Below are positions 35,394-43,780 of a DNA stretch of 62,407 bases, piece by piece (the stretch's first letter is position 1; each line of letters opens with the position of its first letter). Both the position numbers and the translations under genes were made by a program. Source of the stretch: CAZUQA01 sp964622375 (lineage in GTDB: Bacteria > Bacillota_I > Bacilli_A > Erysipelotrichales > Erysipelotrichaceae); NCBI GenBank assembly GCA_964622375.1, contig CAZUQA010000087.1, forward strand, positions 1-62,407, in the 5' to 3' direction. The notes under the pieces were generated by a model. That model was not told the origin of the DNA. It did no database searches and saw only the letters and a list, made by a program, of their open reading frames with translations.

Positions 35394-35636
35394 ATGAATA
35401 TCAATACAGAAAACCTTGTTTCCATTTCTGAAGCTAATCAGAACTTCTCAAAAGTTGCTCGACTCGTTGACGAAAAGGGGACAGCAATAATTCTTAAGAA
35501 CAATATGCCGCGTTATATTCTTGTTGATTTTAACCTGCTTAATCAAGATATCATTGCCGAAGATCAAAACGTTGACATAATCGCCAAACGAGTACTTGAG
35601 AAGCATATATCAGCATTTAAAGAATTAGCTAAGTGA
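35394..35636 (+). CDS. phd: Phd/YefM-family antitoxin
   Basis: An 80-residue antitoxin with an N-terminal Phd/YefM DNA-binding and dimerisation fold (VSISEANQNFSKVARLVDEKG, read in two parts at about 7-16 and 17-27) and a C-terminal tail that should wrap the toxin. Start at ATG 35394 with GGAGGT 9 nt upstream; the TTG at 35379 overlaps the SD. It ends in GTGA, where the toxin GTG begins. Expected to repress its own operon via the upstream palindrome. Confidence 0.85.
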   Translation: MNINTENLVSISEANQNFSKVARLVDEKGTAIILKNNMPRYILVDFNLLNQDIIAEDQNVDIIAKRVLEKHISAFKELAK

Positions 35637-36004
35637 TAGCCCTAGATAGAAAACAAGTTATCAGATTACACAAATTGTTGATTGACAATACAGGTGGACT
35701 AGAAGGTTTGAGGGACAACAATATGCTGGAGTCGGCACTTTTATCTGCTTTCCAGACTTTTGATGGGGTAGACTTATACCCAACAACGCTTGAAAAGATA
35801 ACAAGGATTTCCTACAATCTTATTATCAATCATCCTTTTATTGACGGAAATAAATGTATAGGAACATATGTTTTAATTGTATTACTTGAGCTAAACAAAA
35901 TCGACATTAGACTAACTGATAAAGATATTGTGAAAATCGGAGTTAGTATTGCCAGTGGAAGAATGAGTGATAAACAACTACTTGAGTACATTAAAAACTA
36001 CTAG
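35633..36004 (+). CDS. doc: Doc-type (Fic-fold) toxin with altered active-site motif
   Basis: A 123-residue death-on-curing toxin. Doc kinases phosphorylate EF-Tu and stop translation. The Fic-fold motif is HPFIDGNKCIG (67-77): H67, D71, N73 and K74 are intact, but the residue normally Arg in HPFxDGNKR is Cys75. GTG 35633 starts inside the antitoxin stop codon, giving translational coupling. Family-typical GGLEGLRD and YPTTLEKITRI are present, and the length is normal. The Arg-to-Cys change may weaken or abolish activity. Confidence 0.85.
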   Translation: MIALDRKQVIRLHKLLIDNTGGLEGLRDNNMLESALLSAFQTFDGVDLYPTTLEKITRISYNLIINHPFIDGNKCIGTYVLIVLLELNKIDIRLTDKDIVKIGVSIASGRMSDKQLLEYIKNY

Positions 36005-36169
36005 AGTAGAATATTTCTATAACAAATTTACGTAAATCTTGTCACCAATTAAATAGAATATATTGGTTCTAAAAGCATATTTCTCTAGTAAAGTGAACTA
36101 TGAAAAAGTCAGTATCGATCAAAAGTGGATTATAAGCGAAAATTGCAGTTATTAAGTCTCCTAAGTCAA

Positions 36170-37177
36170 TTAATCATTGTTTTTCCAGTCAATAATAACA
36201 CCGATATAATTCTCCCGGTCGTACATTAAACCACGATAAGCGCTCATTGCTTCTTCCGGTTTTATGACATGACTGACAATTTTCTTAGTGTCGATGATAC
36301 CTTGAAGCATCAATGAACTGAGATAATCGAGGTTTTCTTTGACATTGGTAATAGAACCAATATGCTGGTTAAAGGGGAATAGACGATTGAGAGCGCCTAA
36401 GACTTTGAGATTTTTCATATGAATGGCATTAAACGCCGGGGTAATATCAGTTTCATAGCTATGACGGGGTGAGCCCAACAATACTACCTGACCGTAATTA
36501 CGGGTAACTGCAATTGCTGAACAGATGGCTGGTGACTGACCGGAAGCATCAACAGCGATATCAACACCTTTGCCATTAGTGAAAGCCATAATTTCTTGTT
36601 CGGCATTTGCCAAATCACTGACATATAAATCTAAAGGAAGATCTTTGGCCCGCGCAGCTAAAGGATCGACACCAATTAGCTTTACTCCGGCTTGCTTGTA
36701 AAGGATGGATAGTATTGAACCTAAGACACCTAAACCGAAAATTGCTACAGTGTCTTTTACTTTGACATCGGCAATCAAGATACCGCAAGCTGCCACACCA
36801 CAAAGAACTAAGCAACAAGCTTGATCTAAAGGTAAATTCTCCGGTAGTTTATACAATACCCCACCATCACTTTTTGCGGCGTTATAAATCGTATAGCTAC
36901 TGTGGCTGCCACTATGCAAGACAAAATCTCCAATTTCAAGATCTTTTACAGCGGGGCCTTTAGCCAATATTTTGCCGACTGAAGAGTAACCGACTCTAAA
37001 AGGATAGGTGGCTCCTTTTTTATAACCATAGACCCGGGATAACTCAGTACCGGGACTGATATGAGAAAAATAGTTTTCGACATAAACTTCGTGATCTTTC
37101 AAAGACTTGTCATCGATGAATTCCTGGACAATTTCAACATCCTCAACACCTTGAACTATGATACTTTTGACTTCCAT
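36170..37177 (-). CDS. Medium-chain dehydrogenase/reductase (MDR) family oxidoreductase
   Basis: NAD(P)-dependent oxidoreductase, 335 aa. N-terminal GroES-like domain (SPGTELSRVYG near residue 42; the catalytic-zinc Cys-His pattern of classical ADH is not conserved) and a Rossmann domain with VAIFGLGVLGS near residue 145 and a VDASGQ stretch. The four-cysteine structural zinc lobe is absent. Related proteins act on sugars, polyols or in secondary metabolism. Minus-strand SD GAGGAG and TATAAT lie upstream. Its last codons are duplicated at 35235-35264, which suggests an insertion event at this 3' end. Confidence 0.8.
   Translation of the reverse strand: MEVKSIIVQGVEDVEIVQEFIDDKSLKDHEVYVENYFSHISPGTELSRVYGYKKGATYPFRVGYSSVGKILAKGPAVKDLEIGDFVLHSGSHSSYTIYNAAKSDGGVLYKLPENLPLDQACCLVLCGVAACGILIADVKVKDTVAIFGLGVLGSILSILYKQAGVKLIGVDPLAARAKDLPLDLYVSDLANAEQEIMAFTNGKGVDIAVDASGQSPAICSAIAVTRNYGQVVLLGSPRHSYETDITPAFNAIHMKNLKVLGALNRLFPFNQHIGSITNVKENLDYLSSLMLQGIIDTKKIVSHVIKPEEAMSAYRGLMYDRENYIGVIIDWKNND
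36176..36204 (-). repeat. Right direct repeat within the MDR gene 3' end
   Basis: Second copy of the repeat described at 35235-35264; it encodes the functional C-terminus (VIIDWKNN) of the dehydrogenase. Confidence 0.65.
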
Positions 37178-37352
37178 AATATGTTCTCCTCAACTTAATT
37201 ATATTATAAGAAAGCCCGAAGAAAAAGGGAGAAATTCCGCTATGGTCAATAAAAAAAGAATGAACAATAATTCAAGTAAGTAAGTTTTTGTATTTCACAA
37301 AGCTGGCATATAATATAATTATAATTAGTAAAAAGGTTAGAAGGAGAAAAGT

Positions 37353-37730
37353 ATGGATCAAAAATTTCTAAGATGTAACATTTGTGGCAACATGGTTGCC
37401 ATGTTAGAGGACAAAGGTCCGAATTTATTTTGTTGTGGTCAAGAAATGGAAGTATTGGTAGCCAATACCGTTGATGCCAGTGTGGAAAAACATGTGCCGG
37501 TTGTTACCATTGAGGATGACTGCGTCCGGGTTGAAGTAGGTAGTGTCGCTCATCCGATGGAAGAAGCCCATCATATTACTTTCATTTATGTGAAAACTAA
37601 AAACGGCGGTCAAAGAAAAGGTTTGGAAATTGGGGCTGAACCAGTAGCTTGCTTCTGTTTATGTGATGACGAAGTAGTAGCGGTGTATGCTTACTGCAAC
37701 TTACACGGCTTATGGAAAGCTGATCTTTAA
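37353..37730 (+). CDS. dfx: Desulfoferrodoxin (2Fe superoxide reductase)
   Basis: Reduces superoxide to peroxide in anaerobes. It is 125 aa with both iron sites. Center I (desulforedoxin-like) uses C8, C11, C27 and C28. Center II uses H47, H67, H73, C115 and H118 (CNLHG), with K46 in EKH as the catalytic lysine. SD AAGGAG, strong. A TATAAT-rich promoter region lies at about 37306-37325. The DUF5131 gene starts 5 nt after its stop, so the pair is probably cotranscribed. The rubredoxin partner is not in the window. Confidence 0.96.
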   Translation: MDQKFLRCNICGNMVAMLEDKGPNLFCCGQEMEVLVANTVDASVEKHVPVVTIEDDCVRVEVGSVAHPMEEAHHITFIYVKTKNGGQRKGLEIGAEPVACFCLCDDEVVAVYAYCNLHGLWKADL

Positions 37731-37735
37731 AGAAA

Positions 37736-38455
37736 ATGGCTAGTTGGAATCCCTGGCACGGCTGTCACAAAATAAGTAGCGGTTGTCAACACTGTTATGT
37801 GTATCGCCGTGACAAGGAATTCGGCAAAGACAGTGACTTGGTCACTAAGAATTCGACTTACGATTTACCTATAAGGAAAAATAAGAACGGAGAATACAAG
37901 TTAAAACCAGAAGCTGATTATGTCTACACCTGTTTTACTTCGGACTTCTTTTTGGAAGATGCCGATTTATGGCGGAATGAGCTATGGCAGATAATAAAAA
38001 TTCGTTCTGACCTAAAGTTTCTGTTTATCACTAAGAGAATTCATCGCTTTTATGATTGTATACCTGCCGATTGGGGAACAGGCTATGACAATGTTACTAT
38101 CTGTTGTACGGTGGAAAACCAAGATCGCGCAAACTATCGCCTGCCACTATTTATGGCTGCTCCTATTAAACACAAGAAGATTGCTTGCGAACCGTTGCTG
38201 GAAAAAGTAGATTTACGTGCTTATTTGGATAATACGATAGAAAATGTTGTAGCTGGTGGCGAATCAGGCCTAGAAGCTCGAGTTTGTGATTATAGCTGGA
38301 TACTAGATTTGCGCCAACAATGTCAAGAGGCGAAAGTAGGCTTCTACTTCAAGCAGACCGGAGCCAAGTTTATCAAAGACGGAAAACTCTATCGCGTGAA
38401 AAGAAAAGACCAACATCCCCAAGCTGCCAAGGCAAAAATCAATTTGTATTATTGA
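37736..38455 (+). CDS. DUF5131 (phage Gp37/Gp68-like) protein with cysteine motif
   Basis: A 239-residue protein of the phage Gp37/Gp68 family. The N-terminal NPWHGCHKISSGCQHCY places three Cys in a C-x6-C-x2-C pattern (C10, C17, C20) reminiscent of an iron-sulfur or radical-SAM-like site. The family-typical LFITKR and VAGGESG are present. Function of the family is unknown, though it recurs in phages and islands. No SD; the start is 5 nt after the desulfoferrodoxin stop, so translational coupling is likely. An oxidative-stress link is suggested only by this position. Confidence 0.7.
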   Translation: MASWNPWHGCHKISSGCQHCYVYRRDKEFGKDSDLVTKNSTYDLPIRKNKNGEYKLKPEADYVYTCFTSDFFLEDADLWRNELWQIIKIRSDLKFLFITKRIHRFYDCIPADWGTGYDNVTICCTVENQDRANYRLPLFMAAPIKHKKIACEPLLEKVDLRAYLDNTIENVVAGGESGLEARVCDYSWILDLRQQCQEAKVGFYFKQTGAKFIKDGKLYRVKRKDQHPQAAKAKINLYY

Positions 38456-38548
38456 GTGAGTGTAAACCGGAAGCAGTTACTTTAAGAAATGGGGTAACAA
38501 AAGTCTTATTATTTAAGTCAGATGCTAGTGTTTTAGGGCTGGGTTTGT

Positions 38549-38577
38549 TTGATATTAGAGTTTTGCTGTGCTATTAT
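38549..38577 (+). promoter_or_regulatory. Promoter of the small membrane protein
   Basis: TTGATA (38549-38554), 17-nt spacer ending in TGC, TATTAT (38572-38577). Confidence 0.6.
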
Positions 38578-38600
38578 TTAAACAACATCAGAGGTGAAGT

Positions 38601-39134
38601 ATGAGCAGAAGAGACAGTGATGACTTAACAAGATATGGCATTTACAAAAACAAATTACGACAACAGATTTATTATGACAAAAGAAGTAAGCAGGCTTACT
38701 TGGTTTCAGATGCTGATATCAAAAAAATCCAAGCTTTTAGTAATCGTTATTTTCTGGCTTTCTCTATGGGGGTACTAGCTTTTGGTATTTTGAAACTGAA
38801 TATCTACATTTCTGGCTTATTGGTGGTAGTCCTTGCCATTGCTTTGGAATATTACTTTCGTAAAGTATTAATTGCCAGACTTTCACCGACAAAAAATATG
38901 GAAGGTGTAGAAATTAAGTCGATGAAAGAAGCCCACATGGAAATGCCGAAGAATGTGTTGTTGTTGCGTGTGTTTGGCTACTACATTTGTGGGGTAGCTC
39001 TCATTGTCATCACTTATTTCTCGGACTTTGAATTTTGGCAAAAAATGGCAATTTGGGCTTTTGGCGTATACGCTATCATCAATGGTGTTATAAGTACACT
39101 AGCCTATATCGCCAAAAGAAAAGAGCAACTCTAA
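38601..39134 (+). CDS. Four-helix membrane protein of unknown function
   Basis: A 177-residue protein with a basic cytoplasmic N-terminus (about 1-48) and four predicted membrane segments at about 49-66, 68-85, 121-140 and 147-168, in two pairs. No recognised family. It has its own promoter and terminator and an SD (GAGGTGAAG) before ATG 38601. Confidence 0.75.
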   Translation: MSRRDSDDLTRYGIYKNKLRQQIYYDKRSKQAYLVSDADIKKIQAFSNRYFLAFSMGVLAFGILKLNIYISGLLVVVLAIALEYYFRKVLIARLSPTKNMEGVEIKSMKEAHMEMPKNVLLLRVFGYYICGVALIVITYFSDFEFWQKMAIWAFGVYAIINGVISTLAYIAKRKEQL

Positions 39135-39164
39135 AGACATAATACCGACATTTCATTGCGGTAC

Positions 39165-39187
39165 CGACGGTGAAAACCGTTTTTTTT
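39165..39187 (+). terminator. Terminator after the small membrane protein
   Basis: ACGGT/ACCGT stem with GAAA tetraloop (39167-39180) followed by seven T. Confidence 0.7.
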
Positions 39188-39302
39188 AAGTGTGAAGTGA
39201 AAGAAGAAATAGTTGATAGATAAAGTTAATCTTCACTATGATTCCAAGGCATTGCTTAGCATGTTTGACCAGCACAAACCGAGTGGTCATCCAATTTAGT
39301 CA

Positions 39303-39332
39303 TTGTAATAGTTTGAAAGAAAAAGCTATAAT
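39303..39332 (+). promoter_or_regulatory. Promoter of the enolase-superfamily dehydratase
   Basis: TTGTAA (39303-39308), 18-nt spacer, TATAAT (39327-39332). Confidence 0.5.
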
Positions 39333-39437
39333 AAAAATACCAAAGGGTACTAAAAACGCCGGGCACAAGCCATAAGAGAAAACTCGGTATTGACAACAAT
39401 GAGACAGTGAAATTGAAAATTGAAGGAAGAAAAGAAG

Positions 39438-40595
39438 ATGAAAATAGTAGAAGCTAAGGTTTATATCGTGGAAACTACCGGGTTGCGTCCGGTAATCGTT
39501 GAGTTGCTTACAGATGAAGGAATAAGCGGTATCGGGGAGGCTGCTGTTGGTTTTGGTACGGGGTATTCTGCTGCAGCCGCGATGATATGCGAACTTGCAG
39601 AAAACTTTGTTATTGGAAAAGAAGCAGCGCGAATCAGTGACATTTGGAATGATTTCTACTATCTAACTTTTTGGGGGAAAGGCGGTGGGGCCATTCTGTT
39701 TGCGGCTGCCAGCGCCATTGAACAGGCTTTATGGGATATTAAGGGGAAAGTCTTAGGTGTTCCGATTTATGAGTTATTAGGTGGGCAACAACACGATTCT
39801 ATCAGGGTTTATGCCAATGGTTGGTCAACTACTGGTTTTGCCACGCCGGAAGAGCTAGCCGAAAAAGCGCTTAAGGTAGTGACAGCGGGCTATGATGCGA
39901 TAAAGATGTATCCTTTGTCAAAAAAGCATCCCACGCGAAACACCAATTTGCACATAAAAAACCGGATTATAACTAAAGAGGATTATCAAAGAAGTGTAGC
40001 CGCCGTCCAATGTGTTCGGAGCGCCATCGGGCAGGATATCACCTTAATGGTGGATGTTTCCTCCGGGGGAAGCCCGGATATTATGACTAAGCTGGGACAG
40101 GATTTGGAAAGCTATGATCTCTATTGGTATGAAGAACCAATCGATACCGTTACTCTAGAAGCCTATCCGCCTTTGAAAGAAAAGGTCAACATACCGATTG
40201 CCGCTGGTGAAAGATTATATACGCGTTACGGCTTTCGCCGCGCCTTTGAACTACAAGCCTTTGACATTGTTCAACCTGATCCCGGTACTTGTGGTGGGAT
40301 AATGGAAGCCTTTAAAATCGGAGCTATGGCGGAGGCTTATCAGTTGCGTTTCGCACCACATAATTGTGGTGGTTCGGTTTTGACGGCAGCAGCCTTGCAG
40401 GTCGCTATCTGCAGTTCAAATTTTGATATTCTGGAAACTTATCCTTTGCGGGATGATATCTACTATGACATCTTAGAAAATCCTTTAGAAAAATGCATTA
40501 AAAACGGCAGATTGGAAATACCAAAAACTCCAGGTTTGGGTGTTACCTTAAATCACCAAATCATCGACCAGTTTTTAGTCTATAAGGTCAGATAG
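39438..40595 (+). CDS. Enolase-superfamily (mandelate racemase/muconate lactonizing) enzyme, probable sugar-acid dehydratase
   Basis: Cytosolic Mg-dependent enzyme of the MR/MLE group, 385 aa. Metal ligands are the Asp in LMVDVSS and the Glu in YEEPID and AGERL. The His-Asp catalytic dyad is in FAPHNCGG and VQPDPGTCGG. The lysine motif reads IKMYPL, K-x-Y rather than the usual K-x-K. Family members dehydrate aldonic or uronic acids. Start at ATG 39438 (AAGGAAG about 11 nt upstream), not the in-frame TTG 39420. First gene of the accessory carbohydrate region, with its own promoter and terminator. Confidence 0.85.
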   Translation: MKIVEAKVYIVETTGLRPVIVELLTDEGISGIGEAAVGFGTGYSAAAAMICELAENFVIGKEAARISDIWNDFYYLTFWGKGGGAILFAAASAIEQALWDIKGKVLGVPIYELLGGQQHDSIRVYANGWSTTGFATPEELAEKALKVVTAGYDAIKMYPLSKKHPTRNTNLHIKNRIITKEDYQRSVAAVQCVRSAIGQDITLMVDVSSGGSPDIMTKLGQDLESYDLYWYEEPIDTVTLEAYPPLKEKVNIPIAAGERLYTRYGFRRAFELQAFDIVQPDPGTCGGIMEAFKIGAMAEAYQLRFAPHNCGGSVLTAAALQVAICSSNFDILETYPLRDDIYYDILENPLEKCIKNGRLEIPKTPGLGVTLNHQIIDQFLVYKVR

Positions 40596-40620
40596 AATCC
40601 GATTTAGTCTTAGGCTTGTT

Positions 40621-40658
40621 ACCAAACAAAAAAAACAACGCCGCTGCTTGGTTTTTTT
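40621..40658 (+). terminator. Terminator after the dehydratase gene
   Basis: ACCAA...TTGGT stem (40621-40625 with 40648-40652), extended across one mismatch by CA/TG, then TTTTTTT. Convergent with the DeoR gene. Confidence 0.6.
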
Positions 40659-40753
40659 AGGGAAGTATCATTAATTGTGCGATTAAGCTAAAAAAATGGT
40701 GAAAACCTTTTTTTTATAATTCTGTCGCTAACTCTGATTATTGTCTTACTGAT

Positions 40754-41536
40754 TTAACAAGTGATTATCTTAACATTTTCATTTTTTATTTTTTCTATTT
40801 CCCCAGACACTTTAGCTTTTGAATCGGTCACCAAGATATCAAGGGCAGAAATCGGGACTACATGAAAGAAGCCTTCTTTGCCGATTTTTGAATGGTCGGA
40901 AACCACGATTACTTGATTGGCCCTTTGAATCATGGTGAAAATCACATCAGCTTCCTGGTGGTGGTAGGTGGTAAAGCCATGTTCACTGCTAATACCGTCA
41001 GTAGCCAGTATTAGTTTATCAGCTCGGTATTTATTTAGTTGCGTGATGGTTGTGGGACCATAAGTGAATTGATGAGCGAGATCAACATCGCCACCCAAGA
41101 ATATCACTTTAATCGAGTGGTTGGCTAACAGTTCACGGGCAACCATGAAAGCATTGGTTATTACTGTTAGATTAGTAAAAGCAGAGAGTTCACGGGCAAC
41201 ATATACCGGTGTGGTTCCGGAATCGATCATCACGGTGTCACCATCATTAATGAGTCCCATACAAGCTTTCGCAATACGAATTTTCTCTTTTTTACAGGTA
41301 TTCATCCGATCATTGAGCATGGCATCATAATGCAGCATATTCGTGCTCTTGATACTAAGAGCGCCACTGTGAATACGTTGCAACAGATTCTCTTTGCCCA
41401 TTTCATTGAGATCATTACGAATGGTTACTCGAGAAACGCCAAACAAAGCGGCAAGTTGAATAACATCAACTTCACCGTTTTGGTTTAGTATTTCTAAGAT
41501 TTGATGGCGTCGCTGGGTGGTTTTATTGTCGCTCAT
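40754..41536 (-). CDS. DeoR-family transcriptional repressor
   Basis: A 260-residue sugar-phosphate-responsive repressor. N-terminal winged HTH (QRRHQILEILNQNGEV, then VSRVTIRNDLNEM at about 35-47) and a C-terminal DeoR effector domain with DSGTTPVYVA (about 104-113) and the ITNAFMVARELL. AgaR/GlpR-type relatives respond to phosphosugars such as tagatose-6-phosphate or glucosamine-6-phosphate. It stands between the dehydratase and the PTS operon, facing away from the latter, so it is a candidate regulator of both. Confidence 0.88.
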   Translation of the reverse strand: MSDNKTTQRRHQILEILNQNGEVDVIQLAALFGVSRVTIRNDLNEMGKENLLQRIHSGALSIKSTNMLHYDAMLNDRMNTCKKEKIRIAKACMGLINDGDTVMIDSGTTPVYVARELSAFTNLTVITNAFMVARELLANHSIKVIFLGGDVDLAHQFTYGPTTITQLNKYRADKLILATDGISSEHGFTTYHHQEADVIFTMIQRANQVIVVSDHSKIGKEGFFHVVPISALDILVTDSKAKVSGEIEKIKNENVKIITC

Positions 41537-42177
41537 GGCTTTAGCTTACAGAAGTGACTGCTGCTGCTTTTTGGGAAGCTGTTAAAGCTAATAGAGCAAG
41601 TAACAGTAGTATACTCATCAACTTTAAGGGGGATATTTCAATAAAGGACTGATCAACTCGCTTCCAGCTTTCATTTTACTTTCGTTTTCATAATAATACA
41701 AGACTAAAAAACAACATAATAGCTAATCACTCACGGATAATCATTGTTTTTTTGCGAAAAGGAGCAAAAATTGTAATAAAAATCACTAAATGACGAACTA
41801 AACTTAAGCATTTTAGCTAACTGAAAAATCCATTGAGCGAATTTGCTAGTGAATCTTGTCGATTCTTGCTGACAAAATGCAGAATTTGTTTTAAATAGCC
41901 TAGCAATAATTGAAAATAAGCAAAAAATAGCTTGAGAAGCTGATTTTATCAGAGAAAACAATTGATTTATCGGGTGAATGAAAGTAAAATGATAGTATGT
42001 GTAGGGATACATGCTATTTTTGTATCAAAAATTTCAGGGAATAAATTTAAGTGAAATGTAGCAAAAGGTTATTTGCATTACTCAGCAATTAAAATGAGAG
42101 AACCAAGGGTAGCGTCAGGACCATTGGTGTTTTGGTTTTACCGATATTTGTTTTATTAAGCAAGGGGAGAAAGAACA
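41537..42177. other. 641-bp divergent intergenic region between the DeoR gene and the PTS operon
   Basis: AT-rich. A minus-strand ORF of 93 codons (41731-42012) has no SD and biased Phe/Ser/Leu composition and is not called. The right half should hold the promoter and operators of the 42178 operon; an ACCAAGGGTA word (about 42101-42110) resembles the one upstream of the dehydratase. No confident promoter was picked. Confidence 0.5.
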
Positions 42178-42930
42178 ATGTCTTTTCATTTTTCAGAAAA
42201 AAGTTGGGTAGAGATTGAAAAAGCCATAAAAGATAACACCGTTATCATTTTACCGGTTGGTCAAACGGAAGAACATGGCCGTCATTTGCCAGTGGGAACT
42301 GATGCTATGATAGCACGACGTTTTGGTGATGACTTAGGAAAAGAGCTACAAGGCCGAGTACCGGTTTTAGTTATGGAGCCGGTCACTTATGGTTATTCCC
42401 AAAAAGGTATACTAGAATGGCCAGGTTGTCCGAATATCTCATCGCGGACCATAGTCGACTATCTCTTTGATATTATCGACTCTTTAGCTAGCATGGGCTT
42501 TAAGAAAATTGTGACTTTGGATTGCCACGGCAACCATGATTGTATGTTACGTTTAGTAATGCGAGAAATTGTCGATAAGCATGATGTGTATACTTTAACA
42601 TTAAACCCCGGGAAAATGGCGGCTAAGCTGTATGACAAAATCAAGGATGATCCCGAAGGTGATATTCATGGTGGCGAATTTGAAACTTCGCTGATATTGG
42701 CAATTAGACCGGATTTGGTGCACATCGACGAGTATACCGATGTTGATGCTATCCGTTGTAACTCCATCTTACGTGGACCGGTTTCAACTTGGGGTTTACA
42801 GAAATCGAAAACCGGCTTATATGGTAATCCCCTAACAGCGACAGCAGAAAAAGGCGTTGCGTTATTTGCGGAAGCTGCTAAACAAGGAGCACTTTATATT
42901 GAAGAGTATTATAATTACGTTTTTGAATAA
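42178..42930 (+). CDS. Creatininase-family metal-dependent amidohydrolase
   Basis: A 250-residue enzyme of the creatininase/MftE family, which hydrolyses amide or peptide bonds with divalent metals. Metal motifs: PVGQTEEHGRHLPVGTD (about 27-43, with E33, H34 and D43 in the usual places), LDCHGNHD (about 118-125) and IHGGEFETS (about 161-169, E in the metal site). SD AGGGGAG. It heads the operon with PTS IIC and IID, so its substrate is likely the imported compound or its phosphate. Creatinine itself is unlikely here. Confidence 0.85.
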   Translation: MSFHFSEKSWVEIEKAIKDNTVIILPVGQTEEHGRHLPVGTDAMIARRFGDDLGKELQGRVPVLVMEPVTYGYSQKGILEWPGCPNISSRTIVDYLFDIIDSLASMGFKKIVTLDCHGNHDCMLRLVMREIVDKHDVYTLTLNPGKMAAKLYDKIKDDPEGDIHGGEFETSLILAIRPDLVHIDEYTDVDAIRCNSILRGPVSTWGLQKSKTGLYGNPLTATAEKGVALFAEAAKQGALYIEEYYNYVFE

Positions 42931-42995
42931 AAGGTGATAATTCAGAAATGAATATTCATAAATCTCATTAATTTTACAGAAGGGAGGAAAATTAA

Positions 42996-43766
42996 ATGAG
43001 TAATGTTGGTTTAGCATTATTAGTTGCCATAGTTACTGGAATCTGCAAGTTTGACGGTATGTCAGCTCAAACTATGTCAGGTCGTCCGGTAATCTGCGGA
43101 ACAGTAATCGGTGCTCTACTAGGCAGATTAGACCTCGGATTATATATTGGGGCATCATTAGAATTCATCTACCTAGGATCAGTTGGTATTGGCGCCGCCG
43201 TTCCCCCAGATTCTACTAGCGCAACTTGCCTCGCTGTAGCATTTGCAGTAATTGCTAAGATCGATAAGGATGCCGCTGTTGCTTTAGCTATTCCTATCGC
43301 ATCATTTACCCAATTATTGAGTATGTTATGGTGGACCGTTAATATTGCTGTAGTTCATTTAGCCGATAAGGAAGCTGAAAAAGGCAATATCGACGGCATT
43401 GCAAAATGGCATTTCTTGGGAGGCTTTTTCTTGTTTATGACAGGCTTTATCCCAGGCTTTTTCGGTGTAGCTTTTGGCGCCGAGTATGTTCAAGCAATAG
43501 TTAATGGCATGCCCGCCATAATAATGGGATGGTTGAAACTAACCGGAACGATGTTGCCGGCTGTTGGTTTTGCTATTCTGTTTGTTATGATGGACAAGCC
43601 AAAACTGACACCGTTCTTCATGATCGGCTTTGTGTTGGCAGCTGCTATGGGTGGTACCCTTATTTCAACCGCCGTTATTGGTTTAGCTGCAGCTTTGCTT
43701 TACACTAACCAATCAGCAAAAGACGGTGAACCGAAACGCACTAGACGTATGTCGGAAGGATCTTAA
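42996..43766 (+). CDS. PTS mannose/fructose/sorbose family IIC component
   Basis: Membrane permease subunit of a mannose-class (XYZ) phosphotransferase system, 256 aa, with many hydrophobic segments and the family features TGICKFDGMSAQT near the N-terminus and GASLEFIYLG(S)VGIGAAVPPD. Such systems phosphorylate sugars on entry. SD GGGAGG. It is followed 14 nt later by IID. The IIA and IIB subunits are about 5 kb away beyond an inverted pair of genes. Confidence 0.93.
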   Translation: MSNVGLALLVAIVTGICKFDGMSAQTMSGRPVICGTVIGALLGRLDLGLYIGASLEFIYLGSVGIGAAVPPDSTSATCLAVAFAVIAKIDKDAAVALAIPIASFTQLLSMLWWTVNIAVVHLADKEAEKGNIDGIAKWHFLGGFFLFMTGFIPGFFGVAFGAEYVQAIVNGMPAIIMGWLKLTGTMLPAVGFAILFVMMDKPKLTPFFMIGFVLAAAMGGTLISTAVIGLAAALLYTNQSAKDGEPKRTRRMSEGS

Positions 43767-43780
43767 GGAGGGGAGATAAA

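Larger units (their letters stand above)
39135..39437. other. 303-bp intergenic region upstream of the enolase-superfamily gene
   Basis: No gene. It holds the terminator at 39165-39187, a promoter at 39303-39332 and a TACC-AAA-GGGTA word (about 39338-39349) that may be an operator. Confidence 0.55.

Noticed and set aside
36026..36037. 12-bp palindrome ATTTACGTAAAT after the doc gene
   Set aside because: AT-rich palindromes of this length are expected by chance and there is no associated gene or motif.
38320..38604. 94-codon plus-strand ORF overlapping the DUF5131 gene end
   Set aside because: It is out of frame with the real gene, lacks an SD and covers a good promoter.
41731..42012. 93-codon minus-strand ORF in the DeoR-PTS intergenic region
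   Set aside because: No SD, low-complexity Phe/Ser/Leu composition, no recognisable motif, and it covers the expected promoter region.
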